Positions 8,777 to 17,055 of a DNA stretch of 39,273 nucleotides are shown here, in pieces. Within the stretch, counting starts at the first letter, position 1, and every line of letters starts with the position of its first letter. A program made the position numbers and the translations under genes. The DNA is from Bacillota bacterium (GTDB lineage Bacteria; Bacillota; Clostridia; Acetivibrionales; DSM-1351). The notes under the pieces were generated by a model. The model did not search any database. It saw only the letters and a program-made list of their open reading frames with translations, and was not told the DNA's origin. The DNA lies in the NCBI GenBank assembly GCA_023433945.1, contig JAEYTP010000102.1, forward strand, positions 1 through 39,273, in the 5' to 3' direction.

Positions 8777-9046
8777 CTTCCAGATAGAATCTTATACAGA
8801 AAGAAGAGCCCTTATCCTAAAACATATAACCCAGAATATGAAAGAATCGTACAAGAAATGTTTAAAAAGGCTATTGCCCAGCCTGATTCAATTTTGAAGG
8901 ATATTTTGCATCCTAATACTCTCCCCCTAATCCGTTCAGGAAGTAACATCACCTGGTATGGGCAGCTCATGGGCCGCCCGCAGCTTATTGCGTGGCTGCT
9001 GCAGTTGGATTATTGGTTCAGGGAGTATGGGGTGAAGATAGTTTAA
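8777..9046 (+). pseudogene. Second, shorter 3' remnant of an asparagine synthase gene
   Basis: Ninety residues match the extreme C-terminus of AsnB, from LPDRILYRKKSPYPKTYNP through WYGQLMGRPQLIAWLLQL to the end YGVKIV. It parallels the remnant at 3569-4285 in sequence and orientation, yet the two differ at many bases and residues (for example HNPLYEQIV against YNPEYERIV). They derive from distinct paralogues rather than a recent duplication. Similarity starts abruptly at 8777. The open frame extends back to 8669 without AsnB resemblance. It cannot be a functional synthetase. Confidence 0.82.
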
Positions 9047-9078
9047 CAATCCTATTGTGTTTGCATGGCTTATTATTG

Positions 9079-9708
9079 AAATTGGGACCTAAATGCCTCT
9101 TTTTAGCTCATTTAGGTCCCAATTTGCATCCTCTACCGTAATTTCTGATTGGCTTATTATTAAATTTGGGACCTAAATCTCTGTTTTGGCCAATAAAAGT
9201 CCCAAATTCAAACCAAATGTGGTAGCACATCTAGGCATATCAGTGAAATTGGGACCTAAATGCCTCTTTTTAGCTCATTTAGGTCCCAATTTACATACGC
9301 TACCGTAATTTCCGATTGCCTTGTTATTGAATTTGGGACCTAAATGTGTTTTTGGCCAAAAAAAGTCCCAAATTCAAACCAAATGTGGTAGCACATCTAG
9401 GCATATCAGTGAAATTGGGACCTAAATCTCTGTTTTGGGCAAAAAAAGTCCCAAATTCAAACCAAATGTGGTAGCACAACTTGGTATATCGATGATTTTG
9501 GGACCTAAATGCCTCTTTTTAGCTCATTTAGGTCCCAATTTACATACGCTACCGTAATTTCCGATTGCCTTGTTATTGAATTTGGGACCTAAAATGTGTT
9601 TTTGGCCAAAAAAAGTTCCAAATTATCGTCAAATGTGTTAGCACAACTTGGTATATCAATGAAATTGGGACCTAAATGCCTCTTTTTAGCTCATTTAGGT
9701 CCCAATTT
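9079..9708. repeat. Array of eight hairpin units with 83-base period
   Basis: Eight imperfect palindromes start at 9079, 9163, 9246, 9330, 9412, 9495, 9579 and 9662 (spacing 82-84). Two kinds occur in the order A-B-A-B-B-A-B-A. Type A has a 17-base stem, AAATTGGGACCTAAATG pairing with CATTTAGGTCCCAATTT round a 13-base loop CCTCTTTTTAGCT; the third A copy has one changed base. Type B has a shorter stem AATTTGGGAC/GTCCCAAATT around TTTTGGCCAAAAAAA-like loops. Each kind is followed by its own conserved 37-38 base spacer (GCTACCGTAATTTCCGATTG after A; CAAATGTGGTAGCACA after B). The array fills the space between the asnB remnant and the converging CotH gene and has no coding potential. BIME-like repeat, structured RNA or multiple terminator are all possible. 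Confidence 0.92.
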
Positions 9709-9755
9709 CCCCTTATATTACAATGTTACTTTGCTTATTATTATCGGTTTCACAC

Positions 9756-12482
9756 TTATGCTCTAAATCTTCTCCTCTTAAATCTAGTAACTACTAATAA
9801 CCCAATAACCAAAACTATCAAGCTACTTCCTGCAATTATTAGTTGACTTTTGACAGATGCATTGCCACTAGCATTTGGAGCACCATCTTTTCCAGGCATT
9901 TCACCAGCCATTGGACCATTTTTCATCCAATCAGGTACTTGCCCGTTTGTCCTGAAATTACCCTCTTTTGTATTCTGAGTCTGGTTAGATTGCCGTCCGT
10001 TTTGCAGTGCACCTGGGCGCATTCCATTAAGCCCTTGCTTGGAAGTCTGGGTAAGCATAGGTATCATATTTTCATCTATTCCCAGTTCTATTAACTGAGC
10101 TGTCTGATCATATGATAACTCATTACCATTTGCGGCCTTAATAATCTCCATAGCCTTTTGCATGGTTTGTGAGTCTGGCATTTGCCCCATCTGCGGCATT
10201 ACTCCCTGCGAATTTTGCTGATTATTTCTGCCCTGTGAAGTCTGTGGACCATCTGAAGTCTGCTTTGATTGTGCACTTCCCTGTATAGTCTGCTTTCCAT
10301 CTGAAGTCTGTAACTGTCCACCTCTAGTATTCTGTTTTGTAGCCGCCTGACCATCTCCAGCTTTGTTTGGCTGTGCACTACTCTGTGTAGTCTGCTGTCC
10401 ACCTGAAGTCTGCGCCTCTTTTGCATTTACCCGTGTATCCTGCTTTCCACCTGAAGCCTGTGACTCTTTTGCATTGCCCTGCGTAGTCTGCTTTTCTCTA
10501 TTTGATTGAGCATTATTCTGGCCAGTGGTATCTTGCTGTTGTTGGGCATTTTCTCTCTTGTTATCACCCCAAGGTCCTCCGCCCATTCCACCGCCACCGC
10601 CAATTGAACCTAGGCTTTGTACGTTGAAAGTAGTTTCGATATTACCATATGAATCTGATGGCTGCTCACCTGCTAATTGTGCTTTTATGCTTGTAGTTCT
10701 GTCTTTCCCAAAGGTTTTCAGCTCATTAATAGCAGTTTTATACTCATCGTATGAATAGAAATGCCTTGTATCCTCTTTTACATACTCATCTATTAATTCG
10801 GTAATATTTTTTATTGTTTGCTCATACTTCCCGCTGTCAATGTAATTGCTAATCAGCTGTTCAAGATAATTATGGTACTGCTCCTTATATTCATCCACCT
10901 CTAGCAGCTTAGAAATAAGAGGGCTATTTTCCATTGTATCAGTAACAGGAGCATCTATTGGAAAGTTCACTGCTTTCTGTCCATCCTGCATTTGGAAGGA
11001 GGCAAAGGAAAGGTGTAAATCCCATGGTATTATCTCAAAAGTTCCATTTGTATTTTCATACAGATAGTAATTATGCTTCATTGACCCTGCATAGCTATCG
11101 AGATTTACCAAGAACGTATTAGCCGCAAAGTACTTCAAGATTTCCTCTACATTCAAGTACTCCTCTAGATTAGTACCTTCATTAAGGTTCTTAATCATCT
11201 CAATAACTCTCTTTTTATCGCTATCTGTTGTTGATTCTGTCTTAGTATAGTCAAAAATACCTGAATAACTGGATATATTGTCATCCTTGTACACCAAATT
11301 TGTACCTTTTGAGTTACCCATAAAATCCATTCCGCCGCCCATTGGATTTCTATTATTGCCACCTGGACGACCACTTGACTCGCTATTGCCTTGATTATTG
11401 TTATTATTATTGTTTTGGTTATTGCTCTGATTATTGTTTTGGTTATTATTCTGGTTTTTAGACGCATCGCCATTTTGTGGCATGTCTCCATTCTGTGGAG
11501 TGTTGCCCATCTGTGGCATTTCTCCATTTTGTGGGAAGTCACCCATCTGTGGCATGTCTCCATTCTGTGGCATTTGACCATTTTGTGGGAAATCACCCAT
11601 CTGCGGCATTTCCCCATTTTGTGGGAAGTCACCCATCTGTGGCATGTCTCCATTCTGTGGGAAATCACCCATCTGCGGCATTTCTCCGTTTTGTGGGAAG
11701 TCACCCATCTGTGGCATTTCTCCATTCTGTGGGAAATTGTCCATATTTGGCATGTCTCCAAATTGTGGGAAATCCCCCATATCCGGCCTATCACCATTGC
11801 CTCCGCCACCCATTTCAGAAGTCTCAGGCTTGTACAAATTACCACCTGTCGTACCATAATATCTGCTTAAAAAACTTTCTTCAACAACCTCATTTGCAAT
11901 GTATAATCCCCACTGCTGCCCGTTAACACTTATATTAGCATAAGCATAAGCTGGCGTAGGCACACCTAGTTCAGAGAACATTTCATACGAAAGGTACTCC
12001 TTCATATAGGTTGAGTCCCCTATCATATTGTTTAGTGCCATCTCCTCCAGTCCGTGCATTGTCTGGTTTTTTATATATTGCCCAAAATCCACTTTAAAGC
12101 TAAATTTATCTGTACCAGAGGATTGAGCGGTCATAAGTGAGGCATTACCCTTTGTTCTAATTCCTACATTCTGAAATTTTTCACCATTGACTGTGATATC
12201 GACAGAAATATACTCTTCCCTGCTAGCATTCTCAAGCATATTATCCCAATCCTGCTGATTTGCTTCAATATTAATCTGAATAACTGTATTTTTATCAAAC
12301 ACCTTGCTCACATAATCAGGTTGTGTCAGTGATGTTCCACCTGTTAAAGTGGTGTTTCCCGATAAGGCAATCATGCCTACAACTATTGCTAATGCAAGCA
12401 ATATTGCTACTGTAGCAATTACACCATAGTATTTTTGGTTAACCAATAAATTCAACCCCTTTTTACTGCATGTAGTCTCCAT
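9756..12482 (-). CDS. CotH-family (spore coat kinase-like) membrane-anchored surface protein
   Basis: The 908-residue protein has a membrane segment at about 18-40, a CotH domain split by an insert, and a C-terminal membrane segment (about 880-900) ending in RFKRRRFRA. CotH features include VGIRTKGNAS, FKVDFGQY, and HNYYLYENTNGTFEIIPWDLHLSF; CotH proteins are atypical protein kinases that phosphorylate coat proteins. The usual W-D-x-D/N triplet reads WDLH, so activity is uncertain. Between the two CotH halves are about ten MPQMGDFPQNG-type repeats and a poly-Asn/Gln stretch. A second Gln/Ser/Thr-rich repeat region (QTSGGQQTTQ) lies after the domain. The annotated ATG overlaps the DUF4956 gene by 20 bases and has no clear ribosome site; a TTG at 12446, nine bases after AAAAAGGGG, is a good alternative start. 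Last gene of the VTC-DUF4956-CotH operon. Confidence 0.88.
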   Translation of the reverse strand: METTCSKKGLNLLVNQKYYGVIATVAILLALAIVVGMIALSGNTTLTGGTSLTQPDYVSKVFDKNTVIQINIEANQQDWDNMLENASREEYISVDITVNGEKFQNVGIRTKGNASLMTAQSSGTDKFSFKVDFGQYIKNQTMHGLEEMALNNMIGDSTYMKEYLSYEMFSELGVPTPAYAYANISVNGQQWGLYIANEVVEESFLSRYYGTTGGNLYKPETSEMGGGGNGDRPDMGDFPQFGDMPNMDNFPQNGEMPQMGDFPQNGEMPQMGDFPQNGDMPQMGDFPQNGEMPQMGDFPQNGQMPQNGDMPQMGDFPQNGEMPQMGNTPQNGDMPQNGDASKNQNNNQNNNQSNNQNNNNNNNQGNSESSGRPGGNNRNPMGGGMDFMGNSKGTNLVYKDDNISSYSGIFDYTKTESTTDSDKKRVIEMIKNLNEGTNLEEYLNVEEILKYFAANTFLVNLDSYAGSMKHNYYLYENTNGTFEIIPWDLHLSFASFQMQDGQKAVNFPIDAPVTDTMENSPLISKLLEVDEYKEQYHNYLEQLISNYIDSGKYEQTIKNITELIDEYVKEDTRHFYSYDEYKTAINELKTFGKDRTTSIKAQLAGEQPSDSYGNIETTFNVQSLGSIGGGGGMGGGPWGDNKRENAQQQQDTTGQNNAQSNREKQTTQGNAKESQASGGKQDTRVNAKEAQTSGGQQTTQSSAQPNKAGDGQAATKQNTRGGQLQTSDGKQTIQGSAQSKQTSDGPQTSQGRNNQQNSQGVMPQMGQMPDSQTMQKAMEIIKAANGNELSYDQTAQLIELGIDENMIPMLTQTSKQGLNGMRPGALQNGRQSNQTQNTKEGNFRTNGQVPDWMKNGPMAGEMPGKDGAPNASGNASVKSQLIIAGSSLIVLVIGLLVVTRFKRRRFRA

Positions 12483-13152
12483 TGTAACTTACAAGTACTG
12501 CATTTCTTACGCCTGTAACCTTTGATATTTCGTTTACAAATTGTGAGGTCATGTCCTTTAAGCGAACCTCCAAAGTCAGTTCTATACCATTTTGAGCTGA
12601 TACAGTCTTTGATTTAACCACATACTTTTTAACCTTTTGTGATACCATTTCAACTGCCTTTTTTTCGCTATCATCATTCTCGCAGCTTAGTACCAGTATA
12701 TATGGATTATCTGTGCTATTCTTATTTACGAAAAGAACTAATATAATACCAATAATTATTGAACCTATGACTGCTAGCGGAATCAATCCTGCACCAATTA
12801 CAATACCACCACTGATTGACCAAAACAGAAATGCTATATCTATAGGTTCTTTTATAGCACTTCTAAAACGTACAATTGATAACGCACCAACCATACCTAA
12901 TGACAGTACAATATTTGAAGTGACTGCCAGTATAATAAGGGTTGTTATAAGTGTAAGAGCCATTAATGAGACTCCAAAGCTTTGTGAATACATAACACCC
13001 TTAAAGGTTTTTTTGTAAACTGCCATAATAAAAATACCAAGTGCAAATGCTAAAACCATTGCAATCAAAGTATCAATAATTGAAAAGCTAGCTGCCTTAT
13101 CTAAAAAGCTTGACTTAAAAATATCACTAAAATTTAATACCTCATTATTCAT
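12463..13152 (-). CDS. DUF4956 family membrane protein
   Basis: This 229-residue protein has about four membrane segments in its first 145 residues (for example TLIAMVLAFALGIFIMAV, LGMVGALSIVRFRSAIKEP, FLFWSISGGIVIGAGLIPLA) followed by a soluble domain. The conserved SIVRFRSAIKEP between membrane segments is typical of DUF4956. The ATG follows AGGAGG. The gene sits between a VTC-type polyphosphate polymerase and a CotH-like protein, a neighbourhood known from other Clostridia. A role as membrane partner or channel of the polymerase is inference only. The C-terminal soluble part (about 150-229) has a ferredoxin-like alpha/beta pattern. Confidence 0.85.
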   Translation of the reverse strand: MNNEVLNFSDIFKSSFLDKAASFSIIDTLIAMVLAFALGIFIMAVYKKTFKGVMYSQSFGVSLMALTLITTLIILAVTSNIVLSLGMVGALSIVRFRSAIKEPIDIAFLFWSISGGIVIGAGLIPLAVIGSIIIGIILVLFVNKNSTDNPYILVLSCENDDSEKKAVEMVSQKVKKYVVKSKTVSAQNGIELTLEVRLKDMTSQFVNEISKVTGVRNAVLVSYNGDYMQ

Positions 13153-13221
13153 TAAATAAACCCTCCTAAATGTTTAACTAAACTAATTCTAATTACTCTG
13201 TTATTCTTAACTTTCTTTACT

Positions 13222-13486
13222 CTATCATTTTTCTATAATTCTACTTACTGATTTCTGTTAACTCACTTTACACTATCATTTTTTTATAATTCTACTTACT
13301 GATTTTTCTTAACTCACTTTACGCTATCATTTTTCTATAATTCTACTTACTGATTCTTGTTAACTCACGTTACGCTATCATTTTTCTATTATTCTACTTA
13401 CTGATTTCTGTTAACTCACTTTACACTATCATTTTCAATACTTCAATTTACCTGTTTTATTAACTCACCTTACGCTATCATTTTAA
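13222..13486. repeat. 51-base tandem repeats between the VTC and DUF4956 genes
   Basis: The motif CTATCATTTTT recurs at 13222, 13273, 13324, 13375, 13426 and 13475: four intervals of 51 and one of 49 bases. Each unit also carries CTACTTACTGATT and GTTAACTCACTTTAC; the last is decayed. The region is inside the presumed VTC-DUF4956-CotH transcript. Stops in the units argue against coding. The remainder of the 13153-13561 gap shows nothing else. Confidence 0.85.
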
Positions 13487-13561
13487 TAAATTTTTTCTTA
13501 GAACTCCCTTTCTATTGCTTGTTGGGTTCCTTTACCTGCTAAACGTTAATCTTAAAATCAA

Positions 13562-14233
13562 CTATATTCTACACATCGCATATTTTGAGATTGCTGCTGC
13601 ACGTCTATCATTTAGTTGAATGGCATGTGAGATTATTTCAGGTAGAAACTCATCATACTTTATTTCAAGTATTATTACATTATTTCTTACGACATCAACA
13701 GTGGGCAGATCCTTTTCAAATAGATTTGTAGAGGATATACCTGTTCTAACACCTATGTCAAAAGTCACTCTCACATTCCCAACATCATAAATATAGGCCT
13801 CTCGTATATAATCAACAATAGTTTTGGGCCTTAATAGCTGTTCCTTAATTGCAAGGTACAACTCATTGAACAATGCTTTTTCACTCTCTCTGAGAAATTC
13901 ATATTTTCCAGAAATAATAGCTTCACACTGTTCCTTTGTTATAGAAGTACTGGTCTTATTGCAAAGTCCATTTATCTTTGACTTCTTCTCTAGCCTAATA
14001 AATGAAGCATCATCGTTGTAAAATCTAATCCTGAATTTACTTCTTTTATTGAATCCCAGTATTTTTTCTGCTAAAACCTTATCATTGTAGTTATCAAAAT
14101 AAATACTTCTTATTTTATACTGTCCGTCCTGATTTGCATGGCTGTCCGTTTTTGCGATATGCTTAAGTCTAGACCTAATTGCTAGATAGTCTGAGTAATT
14201 GATATAATGCTTAATTTCATGTCTAAATTTCAA
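13562..14233 (-). CDS. VTC-domain polyphosphate polymerase-like protein
   Basis: The VTC domain makes inorganic polyphosphate from ATP in the yeast vacuolar transporter chaperone; bacterial versions are mostly uncharacterised. The protein shows the family signatures: FRHEIKHYI at the start, IRSIYFDN, KFRIRFYN, RLEKKSKING, VDYIREAY, VRVTFDIGV and VILEIKYDEFLP, giving the basic tunnel residues and acidic metal ligands expected. A longer frame opens at 14278, but a TTG at 14233 lies seven bases after a perfect AGGAGG and begins exactly at the conserved KFRHE segment, so the 223-residue form is chosen. It is first of three co-directional genes with DUF4956 and CotH, and is divergent from a two-component system. 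Confidence 0.87.
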   Translation of the reverse strand: MKFRHEIKHYINYSDYLAIRSRLKHIAKTDSHANQDGQYKIRSIYFDNYNDKVLAEKILGFNKRSKFRIRFYNDDASFIRLEKKSKINGLCNKTSTSITKEQCEAIISGKYEFLRESEKALFNELYLAIKEQLLRPKTIVDYIREAYIYDVGNVRVTFDIGVRTGISSTNLFEKDLPTVDVVRNNVIILEIKYDEFLPEIISHAIQLNDRRAAAISKYAMCRI

Positions 14234-14308
14234 TATTTCACCTCCTAACACAAATGTTACGGATATTAAGCCTATCATTTGTTAATTCATATTAATTCTA
14301 AAATACTT

Positions 14309-14363
14309 TTCTTAAACTAATCTTAAATTATTTAAGAGTAATTTAAGAAATTACTGTTACAAT
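14309..14363. promoter_or_regulatory. 41-base palindrome of tandem half-sites in the divergent promoter region
   Basis: 14309-14349 is an almost perfect inverted repeat. Its left half holds CTTAAA at 14311 and 14322; its right half holds TTTAAG at 14331 and 14342. The 11-base spacing within each half is the pattern bound by OmpR/PhoB-type regulators. A TACAAT -10 box follows at 14358-14363, with no recognisable -35 at the proper distance, suggesting activator dependence. The site lies between the VTC operon and the response regulator gene and may control both. Confidence 0.7.
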
Positions 14364-14433
14364 AGAATTAACAACTGATATTGTGGCGTATGCCAAAGAA
14401 AAATAGTGAATTTGACTTCAGGGGGAATTAAGA

Positions 14434-15129
14434 ATGAAGGTTCTTGTTGTAGAAGATGAAGTACGTTTGGCAGAAGCTTTGCAACAACTACTTATTAAGG
14501 ATATATATGATACTGACATTGTTCACGATGGAGTTTCGGGCTTGGATAATGCTTTAACTGGAATATATGATGTAATAGTGCTAGACATTATGCTTCCGAA
14601 GATGAATGGACTTGAAGTATTGAAATCATTAAGAAAAGCAGGTATAACTACACCTGTTCTTCTTTTAACTGCAAAGGATGAAGTGAAAGATAAGGTAACA
14701 GGCTTGGACTGTGGTGCGGATGACTATTTAACAAAGCCCTTTAATTCCGAAGAATTACTAGCCAGAGTTAGAGCTTTGACCCGTAGAAGGAACAATGTAG
14801 CCACAGATAACACTATTTCATATGAAGATATTACTTTAAATCTTTCTACCTACGAGCTTCAGAATAACTCAAGCACACCATCTAACTCTATAAAGCTTGG
14901 TCTCAAGGAATTCAGAATTATGGAATATCTCATCAACAATGGTAGCAGGATTGTGAGCAAAGAAGATATGATAGAGAAAATATGGGGCTATGATTCGGAT
15001 GCGGAGTATAATAATGTTGAAGTATATATCTCATTTCTACGCAAGAAGTTAAGCTATCTAGGATCCTCCGTTAATATAAAAACTATTAGAGGTGCTGGTT
15101 ATAGTTTGGGGGTAAGTGATAATGCTTAA
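14434..15129 (+). CDS. OmpR/PhoB-family response regulator
   Basis: This 231-residue regulator has a receiver domain with acidic pocket E7/D8, phosphoacceptor D51 (VIVLDIMLP), the switch Thr in LLLTAKD and the conserved Lys in LTKPFN. A winged-helix DNA-binding domain follows from about residue 135 (RIMEYLINNGSRIVSKEDM, VEVYISFLRKKL, IRGAGYSL). The ATG follows AGGGGGAAT. The stop overlaps the start of the kinase gene. Its position opposite the VTC-DUF4956-CotH operon, with a palindromic box between, suggests it regulates itself and that operon; the target is inference. Confidence 0.96.
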   Translation: MKVLVVEDEVRLAEALQQLLIKDIYDTDIVHDGVSGLDNALTGIYDVIVLDIMLPKMNGLEVLKSLRKAGITTPVLLLTAKDEVKDKVTGLDCGADDYLTKPFNSEELLARVRALTRRRNNVATDNTISYEDITLNLSTYELQNNSSTPSNSIKLGLKEFRIMEYLINNGSRIVSKEDMIEKIWGYDSDAEYNNVEVYISFLRKKLSYLGSSVNIKTIRGAGYSLGVSDNA

Positions 15130-16384
15130 AAAACTTAGGCTGAGATTTATTATAGTCAATATGGCACTGCTACTAGCAGTACTGCTTGCTATCTTTAGCG
15201 GTATTTATTATCTTATGTATAAATCGGGTGAGAATCAATCCAGAATGCTAATGGAAGGTCTGTCGCAGAGTACGGGTTTTACACCTGGAAGACCGCACAT
15301 GGACGCTTTCCCTAATAGCGGTCTAAAGCCTCCTACCCCGTATAACAATGCCATGATGAGGAACTCCTTTGTAGTTAAACTTGACAATCAAAATGCTGTT
15401 TCCGCTATTTTTTCTGTAATGAGTCTTTCTACTGATTCAGAGTTAATTACAAATGCTGTAGATAGTGCATTAAAGGGCACCAAAGAGTTTGGTATTATTG
15501 AAATAAACAATACAGAATATAGATACTTAAGAGCTGTTAAGCCCGATGGTAAGTACTTAATTTATATGGATCGTAGTATGGAGATCGCTACATTAAATAA
15601 CCTCCTGTTTGTGAGCCTCTTTATTGGACTATTAAGCATAACAGTATTACTTTTATTGAGTATTTTTTTGGCAAAATGGGCGGTCAAGCCTATTGGAAGG
15701 GCTTGGGATAAACAACGACAATTTGTTGCTGATGCATCACATGAGCTAAGAACGCCATTAACCATCATTTCTACAAATGCGGATGTCGTGCTCTCTAATC
15801 AAAATGCATCTGTGGAGAGTCAGAAAAAATGGTTACAATATATAAAATCCGAAGCTGAGAGAATGTCAAAATTGGTAAATGATCTTCTGTATCTAGCTAA
15901 GGTAGATAATGCTGAGGACACATTCCAAAAAACGCAATTCGACATAAGCCAGATGGTAATTAGTGCATGTCTTCCCTTTGAATATATGATTTTTGAAGCA
16001 GGCATGATACTTAATATGGAAATCCCAGAAGGAGTAACTGCAACCGGAAGTGAAGAAAGACTCAAGCAGGTTGTTATTATTCTACTTGATAATGCTATGA
16101 AGAATACTGACAAAGATGGTTCTATCAGCGTAAGCCTCAGTAAGACCGGTGATAAGGGTCATATAACCCTCAGTGTAACAAATACAGGAAATGAAATTCC
16201 TGTTTCGGAGAAAGATAGAATATTTGAACGTTTTTATAGAGTGGATGCGTCTCGGGACAGGCACACCGGCGGCCATGGACTTGGCCTATCTATCGCTAAA
16301 ACAATTGTTGATCAGCACTCCGGTACCATTAGTGTTACCAGCATTGGCGGAAAAACAACATTCACAGTAACACTCCCAAAATAA
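15122..16384 (+). CDS. Membrane sensor histidine kinase
   Basis: The kinase has a membrane segment at about 10-32, an extracytoplasmic loop of about 125 residues with Pro and Met, a second membrane segment at about 160-185, then a dimerisation domain with the phosphorylated H207 (FVADASHELRTPL). The ATPase domain carries the N box LLDNAMKN, the F region ERFYRVD and the G2 box GGHGLGLSIA. No convincing HAMP domain fits between membrane and H box, so the linker is short. A GTG at 15116 opens the frame two codons earlier, but the ATG at 15122 lies at a better distance from GGGGG. It overlaps the regulator gene by eight bases, so the two are translationally coupled. The signal sensed is unknown. 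Confidence 0.95.
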   Translation: MLKKLRLRFIIVNMALLLAVLLAIFSGIYYLMYKSGENQSRMLMEGLSQSTGFTPGRPHMDAFPNSGLKPPTPYNNAMMRNSFVVKLDNQNAVSAIFSVMSLSTDSELITNAVDSALKGTKEFGIIEINNTEYRYLRAVKPDGKYLIYMDRSMEIATLNNLLFVSLFIGLLSITVLLLLSIFLAKWAVKPIGRAWDKQRQFVADASHELRTPLTIISTNADVVLSNQNASVESQKKWLQYIKSEAERMSKLVNDLLYLAKVDNAEDTFQKTQFDISQMVISACLPFEYMIFEAGMILNMEIPEGVTATGSEERLKQVVIILLDNAMKNTDKDGSISVSLSKTGDKGHITLSVTNTGNEIPVSEKDRIFERFYRVDASRDRHTGGHGLGLSIAKTIVDQHSGTISVTSIGGKTTFTVTLPK

Positions 16385-16431
16385 TAAGATGATATAGGAT
16401 AATTTACAAATATTAATCTAGGTGAGTATAA

Positions 16432-16935
16432 ATGTTTGTTGAATCGGGTTATAACAGGAAAAAGGCTCTTGATTATGCAAAGAAATGGGCATTATCTAGA
16501 AATCCTGCATATTATGATTTTGAAGAAATTGGTGGTGATTGTACCAATTTCTTGTCGCAGTGCCTTTATGCAGGCACCGGAGTTATGAATCCAAAGCTAT
16601 ATACTGGATGGTATTACTATTCTGTTAACAGCAGAGCCCCTGCATGGACGGCAGTGGCAAACTTCTATGAGTTTTTATTAAATAATACCGGAGCAGGTCC
16701 ATACGGTCATAATGCATCTGCTGAGGATGTTGTACCAGGAGATTTTGTACAACTAGCAACTGAGCATGATTACTATCATCACTCAGGTATTATAGTCAAA
16801 AAGGATTCTTCATATGACCTAAATAAAATATATATAGCAACCCACTCTTTTGACACATACCAAAATCCGCTTAGCAATTATTCCATAAGACAAATAAGAT
16901 TTATAAAAATTGATGGGTGCAGAAAATATAAATAA
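16432..16935 (+). CDS. Amidase_6-type (CHAP/NlpC-like) domain protein
   Basis: At 167 residues this is essentially one putative amidase domain of the kind found in Clostridia: YNRKKALDYAKKWA at the start, the catalytic-Cys motif GGDCTNFLSQCLYAG, an internal WY-rich segment, and VPGDFVQL leading to a His-containing HHSGIIVKK motif and a later THSFD. Such domains belong to the papain-like peptidoglycan hydrolase fold. There is no signal peptide, which is odd for a wall enzyme; it may act in the mother cell or be released by lysis. AGGTGA precedes the ATG. The gene starts 47 bases after the kinase and may share its transcript. The stop lies inside a degenerate repeat. Confidence 0.85.
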   Translation: MFVESGYNRKKALDYAKKWALSRNPAYYDFEEIGGDCTNFLSQCLYAGTGVMNPKLYTGWYYYSVNSRAPAWTAVANFYEFLLNNTGAGPYGHNASAEDVVPGDFVQLATEHDYYHHSGIIVKKDSSYDLNKIYIATHSFDTYQNPLSNYSIRQIRFIKIDGCRKYK

Positions 16936-17042
16936 CATATTTAGCTATAGAAAACATAGAAAATATATGGCTGTACAAAACATAAATAAATATATGGGTG
17001 CAGAAAATATATAAATATTTAGCTGTACAAAACATAAGTAAC
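16913..17042. repeat. Degenerate 27-base tandem repeat over the amidase gene end
   Basis: Five units start at about 16913, 16940, 16967, 16994 and 17018 with a shared pattern (ATGGGTGCAGAAAATATAAA, ATGGCTGTACAAAACATAAA, TTTAGCTGTACAAAACATAA). The first includes the last codons and stop of the amidase gene, the last ends just before the converging EamA gene. No intrinsic terminator was seen here. Confidence 0.6.
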
Positions 17043-17055
17043 ACAACCGTGTATT

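Noticed and set aside
9079..9708. CRISPR array
   Set aside because: Spacers are conserved rather than unique, repeats are 17-base stem palindromes with an 83-base period, and no cas gene is near.
11391..11926. Long plus-strand open frames opposite the CotH repeats
   Set aside because: They come from the tandem MPQMGDFPQNG codons read on the other strand, have no ribosome binding site and are repetitive in an unnatural way.
13562..14278. VTC protein start at 14278
   Set aside because: The extra 15 residues precede a perfect AGGAGG/TTG start whose product begins at the conserved KFRHE segment.
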